Positions 1 through 7,476 of a stretch of 17,287 bases of DNA are shown here, piece by piece. Position 1 is the first letter of the stretch. The number at the start of each line of letters is the position of its first letter. Source of the DNA: REEB481 sp044360435 (lineage in GTDB: Bacteria; Bacteroidota; Bacteroidia; NS11-12g; UBA955). Under the pieces are notes generated by a model. The model was given only the letters and a program-made list of their open reading frames with translations, did no database searches and was not told where the DNA came from. Where the stretch lies: positions 1 to 17,287 of the forward strand of contig JBIKKI010000040.1 in assembly GCA_044360435.1 (NCBI GenBank). The letters run 5' to 3'. Made by a program: the position numbers and the translations under genes.

Positions 1-3
1 GCT

Positions 4-357
4 GTGATCGGATTCAAAAAGGCCAATAAGCCACTGGCAACACTCAGCGTATTGCTCATTTTTGGTGCGTATGGAATGGCCGAAGCCGCCAAGAAGAACA
101 GGGTGCAGCCCGTGGCCGCAGGCGCTACACCTCAGGAAACGGCAAAAGCAATGTATATAGTAGAATGTGTGAAATGTCACGGTGAAGATGGTGCCTTGGG
201 CGCAAGAGGTGCTGCCAACCTGCAAACAAGCACGCTTTCAGAAGCTGAGATCGTAACCATTATTCGTAAAGGGAAAAATCTAATGCCTCCATTTGTCGGA
301 TGGAATGATGAGCAGCTCAAAATTCTTGCTGAGTACACCAAGTCGCTCCGTAAATGA
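4..357 (+). CDS. Small secreted or membrane-anchored c-type cytochrome
   Basis: This is a 117-residue class I cytochrome c. Residues 1-28 form a signal peptide: a basic N-region, a hydrophobic LSVLLIFGAYG core, and a likely cut after AEA. The mature part carries one haem attachment motif, CVKCH (residues 55-59), followed by GEDG. A probable axial methionine lies in LMPPF (Met94), and a C-terminal helix closes the fold, as in mono-haem electron carriers of the periplasm. The start used is GTG at position 4. The frame is open to the window edge, so a start further upstream is possible and the gene may be cut by the window. Its TGA overlaps the ATG of the next gene (ATGA, 354-357), implying translational coupling. 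The redox partner is not evident. It could also be an electron-transfer subunit of a larger complex encoded upstream. Family call firm, precise role unknown. Confidence 0.85.
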   Translation: MIGFKKANKPLATLSVLLIFGAYGMAEAAKKNRVQPVAAGATPQETAKAMYIVECVKCHGEDGALGARGAANLQTSTLSEAEIVTIIRKGKNLMPPFVGWNDEQLKILAEYTKSLRK

Positions 358-2213
358 AGCACCGTTTCCTGTTGTTGCTTTTGCTCTGCGGATTGTCAGA
401 ACTGGCCGCGCAGGGTTCGTTTCGCGTAGCGCGGAACCTCCAATCCCCGCGTGCGCATGTTTTTGAACCATTAAAGCATGAAGAGCCACTGCTGGAGCAG
501 CTGCAACAGGAAATGCCCAAACCCGGCGGGCTCATGCCGGGTTTAACTGCCTACCAGAACGCACGACGTGAATCTTTGATTCGCTCGCGCAGCAACAACA
601 AAGCGGAACCCACGCCACAGGAATTGTTACTGCCTGCCATGGAAAAAGGCTTTGAAGCACTTTCCGGGAGCGGAACGCCCAACGACAACCACGTAGCCGT
701 GAACAACGAAGGCGTGGTGATGTCGGTGCTCAATACCAACATCCGCGTATTCAACGACACCGGAAAACTACTGAAAACCTGGGGTCTGGCCTCTTTTGCC
801 CGCAACCCGAACCTCAATCCTGAAGGTACGCTGCCCATGTTGGATCGTCCGTTTGATCCGCGGGTGCTTTTTGATCAGGAAGCCAACCGCTGGATTGTGG
901 TGTTCATGAACGGCACCTTGCACAGCAACAGTGCCACCATTGTGGGCTTCTCCACTTCTTCAGATCCGCTGCAACCCTGGAACGTGTACCGCCTGTCGGG
1001 GAATCCGCTGAACGATACCACCTGGAGCGATTATCCCATCGTTGCGCTTGGTTCCGGTGATTTGTTCATTACGCTGAATCAGCTCAAAAACAACAAGGGC
1101 TGGCAGGATGGATTCGTGCAAAGCATCATCTGGCAGGTGCATAAAAGCGATGGTTTCGAGGGAAAGAACCTGCAGAAAAACTTGTGGCACAGCCTGAAGT
1201 TTCAGGGTAAATCCATTTGGAGCATCTGTCCTGCTCAGGGCGGCCTGAAATTGTACCCCGATATGTATTTCCTGAGCGTGCGTCCGGCAGATACGCTGAA
1301 CGATACGCTCTTCATCCATAAAATCTCAGGAACCCAGGCTTCCGGAAATGCTGCTTATTCCCTGAAGGTGATCCGTGCCGACAAAACATACGGTTATCCG
1401 CCATCGGCCCTGCAACCACAAGGGTATAAACTGGCCTGTAATGATGCACGCGTATTGCATGCAGTTCAAACAGGCAAGGTGATTCACTACGCGCAAAATT
1501 CCATCCATCCGCAAAGCCTGCAGCCGTGCATCTACCATGGCGCTTTATATGATCTGGACGGAACGCCCGAAGCAAAAGCACAATACATCACCACAGACTC
1601 CTTAGACTTTGCCTATCCGGCCATAGCTGCGGCAGGTACTGCGGAAGACGATCCTTCCGTGCTGATCACCTTTCAGCATTCCGCTGCGCAAACCTTTCCG
1701 GGTACATCCGTAGTGTATTGCAATCGCTACCGCGAGTATTCGCACATCCTCCGGATTAAGCAGGGCCGGAGCATCATCAATTATTCCTTCTTGCCTAAAG
1801 ACCAACAGCGCTGGGGCGATTATGAAGGTATTCAGAAAAAGTACAACGAACCCAATACCTGGTATTTGGTGGGTTCCTATGGCAATGGGGGCATGAATGC
1901 CTGGATTTCACGGCTCAGCCTGAAAGATCCCTTGCGACAGGCGTTGGAAATCAAAGAGTTCAGGCTGTTCCCAAATCCCGCTGATGATGCAGTGAACATT
2001 GAATTGAGCATCAACGCCTCCGGCGTGTATCGCGCAGTTTTAGTGAACATGAAAGGGCAGGAGCAAACCCTCGATACACGCTTTGCGCTGGATGCCGGAA
2101 CCCATTTGCTGAAACTGAATACTGCTGAAATATCATCAGGCGTTTATTACCTGAGGATTTATGAAGAAGTCAGTGGTCAAACAACCGGAACCTATAAACT
2201 GTGGGTGCGATAA
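354..2213 (+). CDS. Secreted beta-propeller-like protein with T9SS type A sorting domain
   Basis: This 619-residue protein is predicted to be exported and then passed to the type IX secretion system. Residues 1-19 are a signal peptide (a run of leucines ending SELAA, then QG). The last 88 residues (about 532-619) are a T9SS type A C-terminal sorting domain: FRLFPNPADD opening, VLVNMKGQ core, SSGVYYLRI, and a KLWVR end. The central 450 residues contain features seen in secreted beta-propellers: NDNHVAVN near 105, FDPRVLFDQEANRWIVVF near 165-180, WSDYPIVALGSGD, and a late RWGDYEGI. I recognise no catalytic motif, so enzyme activity is not claimed. It is coupled to the cytochrome gene upstream by ATGA and overlaps truB by 13 bp. 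The propeller reading is inference from motif spacing; the sorting domain and signal peptide are seen directly. Confidence 0.88.
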   Translation: MKHRFLLLLLLCGLSELAAQGSFRVARNLQSPRAHVFEPLKHEEPLLEQLQQEMPKPGGLMPGLTAYQNARRESLIRSRSNNKAEPTPQELLLPAMEKGFEALSGSGTPNDNHVAVNNEGVVMSVLNTNIRVFNDTGKLLKTWGLASFARNPNLNPEGTLPMLDRPFDPRVLFDQEANRWIVVFMNGTLHSNSATIVGFSTSSDPLQPWNVYRLSGNPLNDTTWSDYPIVALGSGDLFITLNQLKNNKGWQDGFVQSIIWQVHKSDGFEGKNLQKNLWHSLKFQGKSIWSICPAQGGLKLYPDMYFLSVRPADTLNDTLFIHKISGTQASGNAAYSLKVIRADKTYGYPPSALQPQGYKLACNDARVLHAVQTGKVIHYAQNSIHPQSLQPCIYHGALYDLDGTPEAKAQYITTDSLDFAYPAIAAAGTAEDDPSVLITFQHSAAQTFPGTSVVYCNRYREYSHILRIKQGRSIINYSFLPKDQQRWGDYEGIQKKYNEPNTWYLVGSYGNGGMNAWISRLSLKDPLRQALEIKEFRLFPNPADDAVNIELSINASGVYRAVLVNMKGQEQTLDTRFALDAGTHLLKLNTAEISSGVYYLRIYEEVSGQTTGTYKLWVR

Positions 2214-2893
2214 ATCAGGAACCGGAACCGGAACGCATCATTCTGGTCAATAAACCCTACGGCTGGAGTTCGTTCCAGGCGGTGAAGAAAATCAAGTATC
2301 TGTTCAAGGCCAGAAAATGCGGACATGCCGGTACACTGGATCCGCTTGCCACAGGCCTGTTGATTTTGTGCACCGGGAAAGCTACCCGCAAACTGGAAGG
2401 TTTCCAGGGGCAGGAAAAAGAATATACCGGAACCATGGTGCTGGGTGCCACTACGCCTTCGTACGATATGGAAACAGAAGTGAATGAGCACTTTCCCACC
2501 GGGCAAATCAATGCACAGTTGATTGCGGAAACGCTTCCTTTGTTTACCGGAAACATCGCGCAGGTTCCACCGCTGTTCAGTGCGGTGAAAGTAGATGGAA
2601 AACGGGCGTACAAACTGGCCAGGGAAGGCGTTTCGCACCAGTTGGAATCCCGCAATGTGGTGGTGCGTGAATTTGAAATAACCCGAATGGAACTTCCCGA
2701 ATTGGATTTTCGTGTGGTTTGTTCCAAAGGAACCTACATTCGTTCACTCATCCATGACTTCGGCAAAGCGATGAACAGCGGCGCCTACCTGAAGGCATTG
2801 TGCCGCACCAGAATTGGTGATTTTACCCTGGCCGAGGCCAAAACCCCTGCTGAATGGCAGGAAGCATTGCTCAAAAACGATTCCGATGCCTAA
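2201..2893 (+). CDS. truB: tRNA pseudouridine(55) synthase TruB
   Basis: TruB converts U55 in the T-psi-C loop of tRNAs to pseudouridine in the cytoplasm. The 230-residue protein has the family signatures in order: VNKPYGWSSF (16-25), the catalytic block GHAGTLDPLATGLL with the nucleophile at Asp47, the KEYTG segment, the PPLFSAVKVDGKRAYKLAREG block, and the CSKGTYIRSLIHDFG motif. Its length is that of the short Bacteroidota form, without the extra C-terminal domain of Escherichia coli TruB. Translation must begin at GTG 2201, because no in-frame ATG lies between it and the conserved core. This makes it overlap the upstream gene by 13 bp, which suggests co-transcription and coupling. Its TAA stop forms the first bases of a promoter -7 box for the next gene. 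Confidence 0.95.
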   Translation: MGAINQEPEPERIILVNKPYGWSSFQAVKKIKYLFKARKCGHAGTLDPLATGLLILCTGKATRKLEGFQGQEKEYTGTMVLGATTPSYDMETEVNEHFPTGQINAQLIAETLPLFTGNIAQVPPLFSAVKVDGKRAYKLAREGVSHQLESRNVVVREFEITRMELPELDFRVVCSKGTYIRSLIHDFGKAMNSGAYLKALCRTRIGDFTLAEAKTPAEWQEALLKNDSDA

Positions 2894-2898
2894 TTTTG
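2867..2898 (+). promoter_or_regulatory. Bacteroidota promoter for the thioredoxin-like lipoprotein gene
   Basis: TTG at 2867-2869, a 21-bp spacer, then TAATTTTG at 2891-2898 match the phylum consensus TTG-N17-23-TAnnTTTG. The -7 box begins with the truB stop codon. The predicted transcript starts a few bases after 2898, leaving a leader of about 30 nt before ATG 2935. This supports choosing that start over an in-frame ATG at 2854 inside truB. Confidence 0.55.
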
Positions 2899-2934
2899 GG
2901 GAACGGAATAACATTTGATATTGTTCAACACATC

Positions 2935-4143
2935 ATGGCAAAACCAAATTTACTTACGCGCGTCGGCAGCTTTTTGCTTCTGAGTATCACCACCTTATCC
3001 TGCCAGAAGGCCGGAGCAACCGCCGGGTTCAACGACTGGATGCGTGAAATGTTCACAGCCCGGGCTGCCGAACAGGAAGTGGTCAGCGACGGTTTTGCCC
3101 TGAATGGCCGTTTGCTCAATATGCCCAAACGGCTGGTGGTTTTGCAGGAACTGCGGAAGGATGGCTGGAGTTTCATGGATTCTGTGCGCACAGACGCAGA
3201 AGGAAACTTTTCACTTTCTGGCAACACCAAGGAAGAAGTGTTTTGCATCCTGCAATGGGATTCCAGCAGCTACATCATGTTGGTGGTGAACAACAACACA
3301 AAAATGCAGCTGGAAATCAGCGGCGTAAACCCATACATCTCCTACAGCCTCAGCGGTGCGGAAATCCAACAGAGCATGGAGCTGAAGGAATTTATTGAAC
3401 TCAGCGCCGGTTTCGACTACAAATTGTTCGCCATTCAGCAACAGGCTTCGAATCTTTCCGGGTCTGAAGAAGATTATGCTATGGCCGCAGTGTTGCAAAA
3501 TCAATTTTATGATGTCCTTTCAAAGCGAAAAGAGGCGTTCCTTGAATACATGAAGTCCAAGCCCAAGAGCCTGGTTCCTTATGTGGTGTTCACGTATTAC
3601 CTCATAGAGGATTTTTCATTCCCCATGCTGGAAACTGCATACAATTCCGTGAACGCCTACAATCCTCAGTCTAAATATACCAAAGAACTGCAAGCGCTTT
3701 ACAACGCAGAACGTTTGCTGGCCGTTGGAAGTCCGGCTCCCGATATCATCCAGAATGACCCCAATGGCAAGCCGGTGCCTTTGTCCAGCTTGCGCGGGAA
3801 AGTGGTGCTTATCGATTTCTGGGCCAGTTGGTGCGGTCCGTGCAGGCGCGAAAACCCCAATGTGGTGCGCATGTACCGCAGGCTGAAATCGAAAGGCCTT
3901 GAAATCTACGGCGTTTCACTCGACCAAGACCGCAATGCCTGGCTGAATGCCATTGCCCGCGACAGCTTGAGCTGGATCCATGTAAGCGATTTGCGTCAAT
4001 GGCAAAACGCCGCTGCCCGCTTGTATAAAGTGAGTGGTATTCCATATACCGTGCTTCTTGACAGAAAAGGCGTGATTGTGGCTAAAGGACTGCGTGGCCC
4101 TGAGCTGGAAGCCCGAATCGAGGAGCTGCTCGCCAAGCCTTAA
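2935..4143 (+). CDS. Thioredoxin-like (TlpA/ResA type) lipoprotein with DUF4369 domain
   Basis: This 402-residue protein is predicted to be an envelope thiol-disulfide oxidoreductase. Residues 1-22 are a signal peptide ending TTLS before Cys23, a loose lipobox that suggests a lipoprotein. Residues about 50-145 resemble the DUF4369 beta domain that precedes thioredoxin folds in Bacteroidota. A helical middle region follows. The C-terminal AhpC/TSA-Redoxin part begins near VGSPAPDI (about 265), with the active site WCGPC at 299-303 and the cis-proline segment SGIPYTVLLD. Such proteins reduce or exchange disulfides in exported proteins, for example apocytochromes in the ResA branch; a c-type cytochrome lies about 2.6 kb upstream, but a link is only inferred. 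ATG 2935 is preferred to the in-frame ATG 2854, since the signal peptide directly follows it and a promoter lies between them. Confidence 0.88.
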   Translation: MAKPNLLTRVGSFLLLSITTLSCQKAGATAGFNDWMREMFTARAAEQEVVSDGFALNGRLLNMPKRLVVLQELRKDGWSFMDSVRTDAEGNFSLSGNTKEEVFCILQWDSSSYIMLVVNNNTKMQLEISGVNPYISYSLSGAEIQQSMELKEFIELSAGFDYKLFAIQQQASNLSGSEEDYAMAAVLQNQFYDVLSKRKEAFLEYMKSKPKSLVPYVVFTYYLIEDFSFPMLETAYNSVNAYNPQSKYTKELQALYNAERLLAVGSPAPDIIQNDPNGKPVPLSSLRGKVVLIDFWASWCGPCRRENPNVVRMYRRLKSKGLEIYGVSLDQDRNAWLNAIARDSLSWIHVSDLRQWQNAAARLYKVSGIPYTVLLDRKGVIVAKGLRGPELEARIEELLAKP

Positions 4144-4207
4144 GGATTGCGCGAAGCTGTGCATATTGCGGGGGACTTAATGTTGATTTAATAAGCAGGC
4201 CCCGCTT

Positions 4208-4228
4208 CCGTAACAATGCCGTAACAAT
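4208..4228 (+). promoter_or_regulatory. Direct repeat CCGTAACAAT with 11-bp period, candidate response-regulator box
   Basis: CCGTAACAAT occurs at 4208-4217 and again at 4219-4228, giving an exact 11-bp period, one helical turn. OmpR/PhoB-family regulators usually bind such head-to-tail repeats; the TAACA core resembles the TTAACA half-sites of Bacillus PhoP. It sits 21 bp before the start of a PhoB-type regulator gene, so autoregulation is plausible. The repeat is seen directly; its function is inference. Confidence 0.45.
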
Positions 4229-4249
4229 TGCATCCCTTTTTTGTAAGAC

Positions 4250-4933
4250 ATGATAGGCAATACTCCAACCATTCTTGTAGCAGATGACGAACACGACATC
4301 CTCGAGTTTATTCGCTACAATCTGGAAAAGGAGGGCTATGCGGTATTTACAGCCCTGAATGGATCTCAGGCCGTAGAGCAGGCCCAAAAGATATTTCCGG
4401 ACCTGATCCTGATGGATGTGATGATGCCCGTAATGGATGGTATTGAAGCTTGCAGAATCTTGCGTCAAAATGAGAAAACCCGCAACAGCCTGATCGTATT
4501 TCTTACGGCACGTGCCGAAGAGTTTGTGGAACTGGCAGGTTTTGAAGCCGGAGCTGATGACTTCATCAATAAACCCATCAAACCCAGGGTGCTCATTTCC
4601 CGGATTAAGGCCATTTTGCGCCGACAGGATAAGGGCGGATTTATGGACAATATGCGTTTCCCCGATTTGGAAATCGATCGTGAGAAATTCCTCGTAACCT
4701 ACAAAGGCAAGCCGCTGCAGTTTCCCAGAAAGGAGTTCGAACTGTTGTCGTTCCTCGCTTCCAAGCCAGGAAAGGTGTTCAGCCGCGAGGAAATCCTTGA
4801 TCAGGTTTGGGGTGCAGACGTAGAAGTGGTTGACCGCACGATTGATGTGCATGTGCGAAAAATCAGGGAAAAGCTGGAAGAACGTTATATCTATACTGTA
4901 AAAGGTGTAGGATATAAGTTTGATCCGCTCTGA
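4250..4933 (+). CDS. OmpR/PhoB-family response regulator
   Basis: This is a 227-residue two-component transcription regulator. The receiver domain (about 6-122) has the acidic pair Asp12-Asp13, the phospho-acceptor Asp56 in LILMDVMMP, Thr86 and Lys108 in FINKPIKP, so it should be phosphorylated normally. A short linker leads to a winged-helix DNA-binding domain (about 130-226) with FPRKEFELLSFLASKPGKVF, the recognition-helix region VEVVDRTIDVHVRKIREKL and a terminal YTVKGVGYKF hairpin. This is the PhoB/OmpR architecture, and close relatives in Bacteroidota are often labelled PhoB- or RprY-like; the regulon cannot be told from sequence. No histidine kinase gene adjoins it in the window. It has its own 106-bp upstream region with an 11-bp-spaced repeat. 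Its 3' end contains the promoter for mtaB. Confidence 0.93.
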   Translation: MIGNTPTILVADDEHDILEFIRYNLEKEGYAVFTALNGSQAVEQAQKIFPDLILMDVMMPVMDGIEACRILRQNEKTRNSLIVFLTARAEEFVELAGFEAGADDFINKPIKPRVLISRIKAILRRQDKGGFMDNMRFPDLEIDREKFLVTYKGKPLQFPRKEFELLSFLASKPGKVFSREEILDQVWGADVEVVDRTIDVHVRKIREKLEERYIYTVKGVGYKFDPL

Positions 4934-4947
4934 TCGGCTTAAATTTG
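4919..4947 (+). promoter_or_regulatory. Promoter for mtaB
   Basis: TTTG at 4919-4922, a 17-bp spacer and TAAATTTG at 4940-4947 fit the Bacteroidota -33/-7 consensus. The box ends 8 nt before ATG 4956, so the message should have almost no leader. The -33 element lies within the last codons of the response regulator. Confidence 0.6.
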
Positions 4948-4955
4948 TGCCAGTT

Positions 4956-6278
4956 ATGGCACATCGCGTGGCCTTTTATACCCTGGGTTGTAAACTCAAT
5001 TTTGCCGAAACCAGCACCATTGGGCGTCAGCTTGTGGATGCAGGATTGCAGAAAGCTGAGTTCACGGAAGGAGCCGATTTATATGTAATTAATACGTGCA
5101 GTGTTACCGATCAGGCAGATAAAAAATGCCGTAAGGTGGTACAGGAAGCACTCAGGTACAATCCCAATGCCTATATCGTGATTGTGGGCTGCTATGCGCA
5201 GCTGAAACCACAGGAAATCGCAGAAATTCCCGGCGTGGATATGGTGCTTGGCGCGGCTGAAAAGTTCAACCTTACCCAACACCTCAGCAGCTTGGTGAAA
5301 GAACCTAAAGCACGCATCCATCAGGCTCCGGTGAAAGATGTTTATGATTTTATTCCTGCCTTTTCCAAAGGCGACAGGACCCGTACATTTCTGAAAATTC
5401 AGGATGGATGCGATTATTTCTGCTCATTTTGCACCATCCCGCTGGCCCGCGGTAAAAGTCGCAGTGCCAACGTAGCCGATACCGTTCGTTTTGTTCAGGA
5501 TGCCGCTCAATCCGGAGCGCGAGAGATCATCCTCAGCGGCGTAAACCTTGGCGATTTTGGTGTCAACCACAACAGCAGCTTCTACGAATTGATGTGTGCC
5601 CTGGAGCATGAGGTTGAGGTAGATCGCTTCCGCATTTCAAGCATCGAACCCAATTTGCTGGAAGACCGGATTATCGACTTTGTGGCAGCATCTGAAAAAT
5701 TCGTCCCCCACTTTCATATTCCCCTGCAAAGCGGCAATGATCACCTGCTGAAAAGAATGCGAAGACGCTACGACAGGGATTTGTACACAAACCGAATCAT
5801 GCGGATCAAAGAGTGCATGCCCCATGCCTGTATCGGCGTTGACGTGATTGTGGGTTTCCCCGGTGAAGACGATGCCTGTTTCCTGGATACGTATCAATAT
5901 CTGAACGAACTTCCGGTTTCTTACCTGCACGTGTTCCCATACAGTGAACGGGTAAATACCACAGCGTACAAAATGAAAGAAGTGGTTCCGAAGAAACTCA
6001 GGATGCAGCGTTCAGAAATGCTCAGAATCCTGAGTGAAAAAAAGAGACATGCTTTTTATGAATCTCATTTTGGTTCAGTGCGTGAAGTATTATTTGAATC
6101 AGAAGAAAAGCAGGGCTACATGGAAGGATTCACTGATAATTATATTAAAGTTCGGGTTCCTTATGATCCGCTGCTGGTCAATGAGGTAACCGCTGTGGAA
6201 TTGGGTCGGCCAACAGCCGAAGGAGCCCTGGAAGGTTTTCCCATGCCCGATGTAGCTTTGTTGAAACCGCATCACTAA
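4956..6278 (+). CDS. mtaB: tRNA t6A37 methylthiotransferase MtaB
   Basis: MtaB is a radical-SAM enzyme that adds a methylthio group to N6-threonylcarbamoyladenosine at position 37 of ANN-decoding tRNAs. In this 440-residue protein the N-terminal UPF0004 domain has its three cluster-binding cysteines, Cys12 (LGCKLN), Cys48 (NTCSVT) and Cys79 (VGCYAQ). The radical-SAM triad is Cys152, Cys156 and Cys159 in CDYFCSFC, followed by IPLARGKSRS. Further conserved pieces are SGVNLGDFG, HFHIPLQSGND, DVIVGFPGE and a C-terminal TRAM-like region. The opening VAFYTLGCKLNFAETS separates it from MiaB and RimO. ATG 4956 is chosen over the in-frame ATG 4920 because it gives the usual N-terminus and lies just after a promoter. 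It is followed 15 bp later by lgt, so the two are probably co-transcribed. Confidence 0.94.
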   Translation: MAHRVAFYTLGCKLNFAETSTIGRQLVDAGLQKAEFTEGADLYVINTCSVTDQADKKCRKVVQEALRYNPNAYIVIVGCYAQLKPQEIAEIPGVDMVLGAAEKFNLTQHLSSLVKEPKARIHQAPVKDVYDFIPAFSKGDRTRTFLKIQDGCDYFCSFCTIPLARGKSRSANVADTVRFVQDAAQSGAREIILSGVNLGDFGVNHNSSFYELMCALEHEVEVDRFRISSIEPNLLEDRIIDFVAASEKFVPHFHIPLQSGNDHLLKRMRRRYDRDLYTNRIMRIKECMPHACIGVDVIVGFPGEDDACFLDTYQYLNELPVSYLHVFPYSERVNTTAYKMKEVVPKKLRMQRSEMLRILSEKKRHAFYESHFGSVREVLFESEEKQGYMEGFTDNYIKVRVPYDPLLVNEVTAVELGRPTAEGALEGFPMPDVALLKPHH

Positions 6279-6293
6279 ACAAGAAAACAGAAT

Positions 6294-7448
6294 ATGTACG
6301 CCACCTTATATGATTTGATCTTCGACCTTACCGGTCTGAAGCTCCCGTTTCTCCAAATTGTCAACACGTTTGGATTGCTGGTGGCGCTGTCTGTAGCCGC
6401 TGCCTATCAGGTGTTTTCAGCTGAATTCAAACGGCGGCACCGCGAACAGCAGTTTCCTTCGTTTTCATTGCTCACTGTGGTGGGTAAACCCTTCAGCGCT
6501 GCCGACTATGTGAGCAGTGCCGTTCTTGGGTTCATCATGGGACATAAATTGCTGTACCTCATCATTTGGCCTGAAGCCGCAGGCCAGGATCCCGCAGGTT
6601 TTCTCTTTTCCGGTGCAGGTTCCCCGGTATTGGGTTTACTGGTGATGGCATTGGTATTGGCGATGAAATTCCGTGAAGACCGAAAGCAGCGACTTCCCAA
6701 GCCTGAAGAACGCATCAGCAAGGTTGGCCCTGATTATTTCATGGGCAATATTTCAGCCCTGGCACTGCTGTTCGGTTTTCTTGGCGCCAAATGCTTTCAT
6801 ATTCTCGAAGATTGGTCCACCTTCACCGCAGATCCCATGGGCAGTATTTTCTCAACCGGTGGATGGACGTTTTATGGAGGTTTGATCGGCGGTGGCGCGG
6901 CAGTGTTGGTTTATACCCATAAAAAGGGCATGAATATCTTCCGGGTTTTGGATGTGGGCGCTCCGGGTATGATGATCAGCTACGCCTTGGGAAGGCTGGG
7001 CTGCCATCTGAGCGGCGATGGCGACTGGGGAATTGTAAATACCACGCCGGCTCCTTCCTGGATGCCTTCCTGGCTGTGGTCTTACCACTATCCAAACAAC
7101 GTTATTGATGCAGGAATTCCCATTCAGGGTTGTACTCAAGCCCATTGTTATATGTTGGAAGCGCCTGTTTTTCCTACACCTTTATACGAATTCGCTGCCG
7201 GGATGCTGCTGTTTGCCGCACTGTGGATGCTGCGTAAGAAGCCTTTTGCACCGGGTGTTTTGTTCGGGATTTACCTCATTATGGCAGGAGTAGAACGTTG
7301 GTTCATAGAAACCATTCGCGTCAATACCCAATATCATTTCGCTGGAATGGAGTTTTCTCAGGCGCAACTGATTTCCGTAATTCTGATTGCCGCAGGCGGT
7401 TTTGGTATTTGGTACCTTTCACGAAATCGTCGGCCGGAAAAGGCATGA
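6294..7448 (+). CDS. lgt: Prolipoprotein diacylglyceryl transferase Lgt
   Basis: Lgt transfers diacylglycerol from phosphatidylglycerol to the lipobox cysteine of prolipoproteins in the inner membrane, the first step of lipoprotein maturation. The 384-residue protein has at least seven hydrophobic segments. It carries the Lgt signature GRLGCHLSGDGDWG (from about residue 233, with the key Arg234), the upstream FYGGLIGGG block, and the PTPLYEF and ERWFIE motifs near the C-terminus. It is longer than the roughly 290-residue Escherichia coli enzyme because of a longer N-terminal region and an insert between the signature and PTPLYE, which contains the GCTQAHC pair; I recall similar inserts in other Bacteroidota. 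It follows mtaB by 15 bp. Its substrates include at least three predicted lipoproteins in this window (starts at 2935, 9796 and 15820). Confidence 0.95.
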   Translation: MYATLYDLIFDLTGLKLPFLQIVNTFGLLVALSVAAAYQVFSAEFKRRHREQQFPSFSLLTVVGKPFSAADYVSSAVLGFIMGHKLLYLIIWPEAAGQDPAGFLFSGAGSPVLGLLVMALVLAMKFREDRKQRLPKPEERISKVGPDYFMGNISALALLFGFLGAKCFHILEDWSTFTADPMGSIFSTGGWTFYGGLIGGGAAVLVYTHKKGMNIFRVLDVGAPGMMISYALGRLGCHLSGDGDWGIVNTTPAPSWMPSWLWSYHYPNNVIDAGIPIQGCTQAHCYMLEAPVFPTPLYEFAAGMLLFAALWMLRKKPFAPGVLFGIYLIMAGVERWFIETIRVNTQYHFAGMEFSQAQLISVILIAAGGFGIWYLSRNRRPEKA

Positions 7449-7476
7449 TGGCATAGGCTTTGAAACTGCTCGGATT

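Noticed and set aside
4168..4205. GCGGGG ... CCCCGC inverted repeat after the thioredoxin-like gene
   Set aside because: The arms are only 6 bp with a 26-nt loop and no T-run follows, so it is not a convincing terminator and may be chance.
4082..4852. Open frame of 256 codons on the minus strand opposite the response regulator gene
   Set aside because: It is antisense to a gene with complete receiver and winged-helix motifs, spans the intergenic region, and its translation shows no family motif.
6253..6260. TAGCTTTG, a -7 box match before lgt
   Set aside because: No TTG or TTTG lies 17-23 bp upstream, and it is inside the mtaB coding region; lgt is more simply co-transcribed with mtaB.
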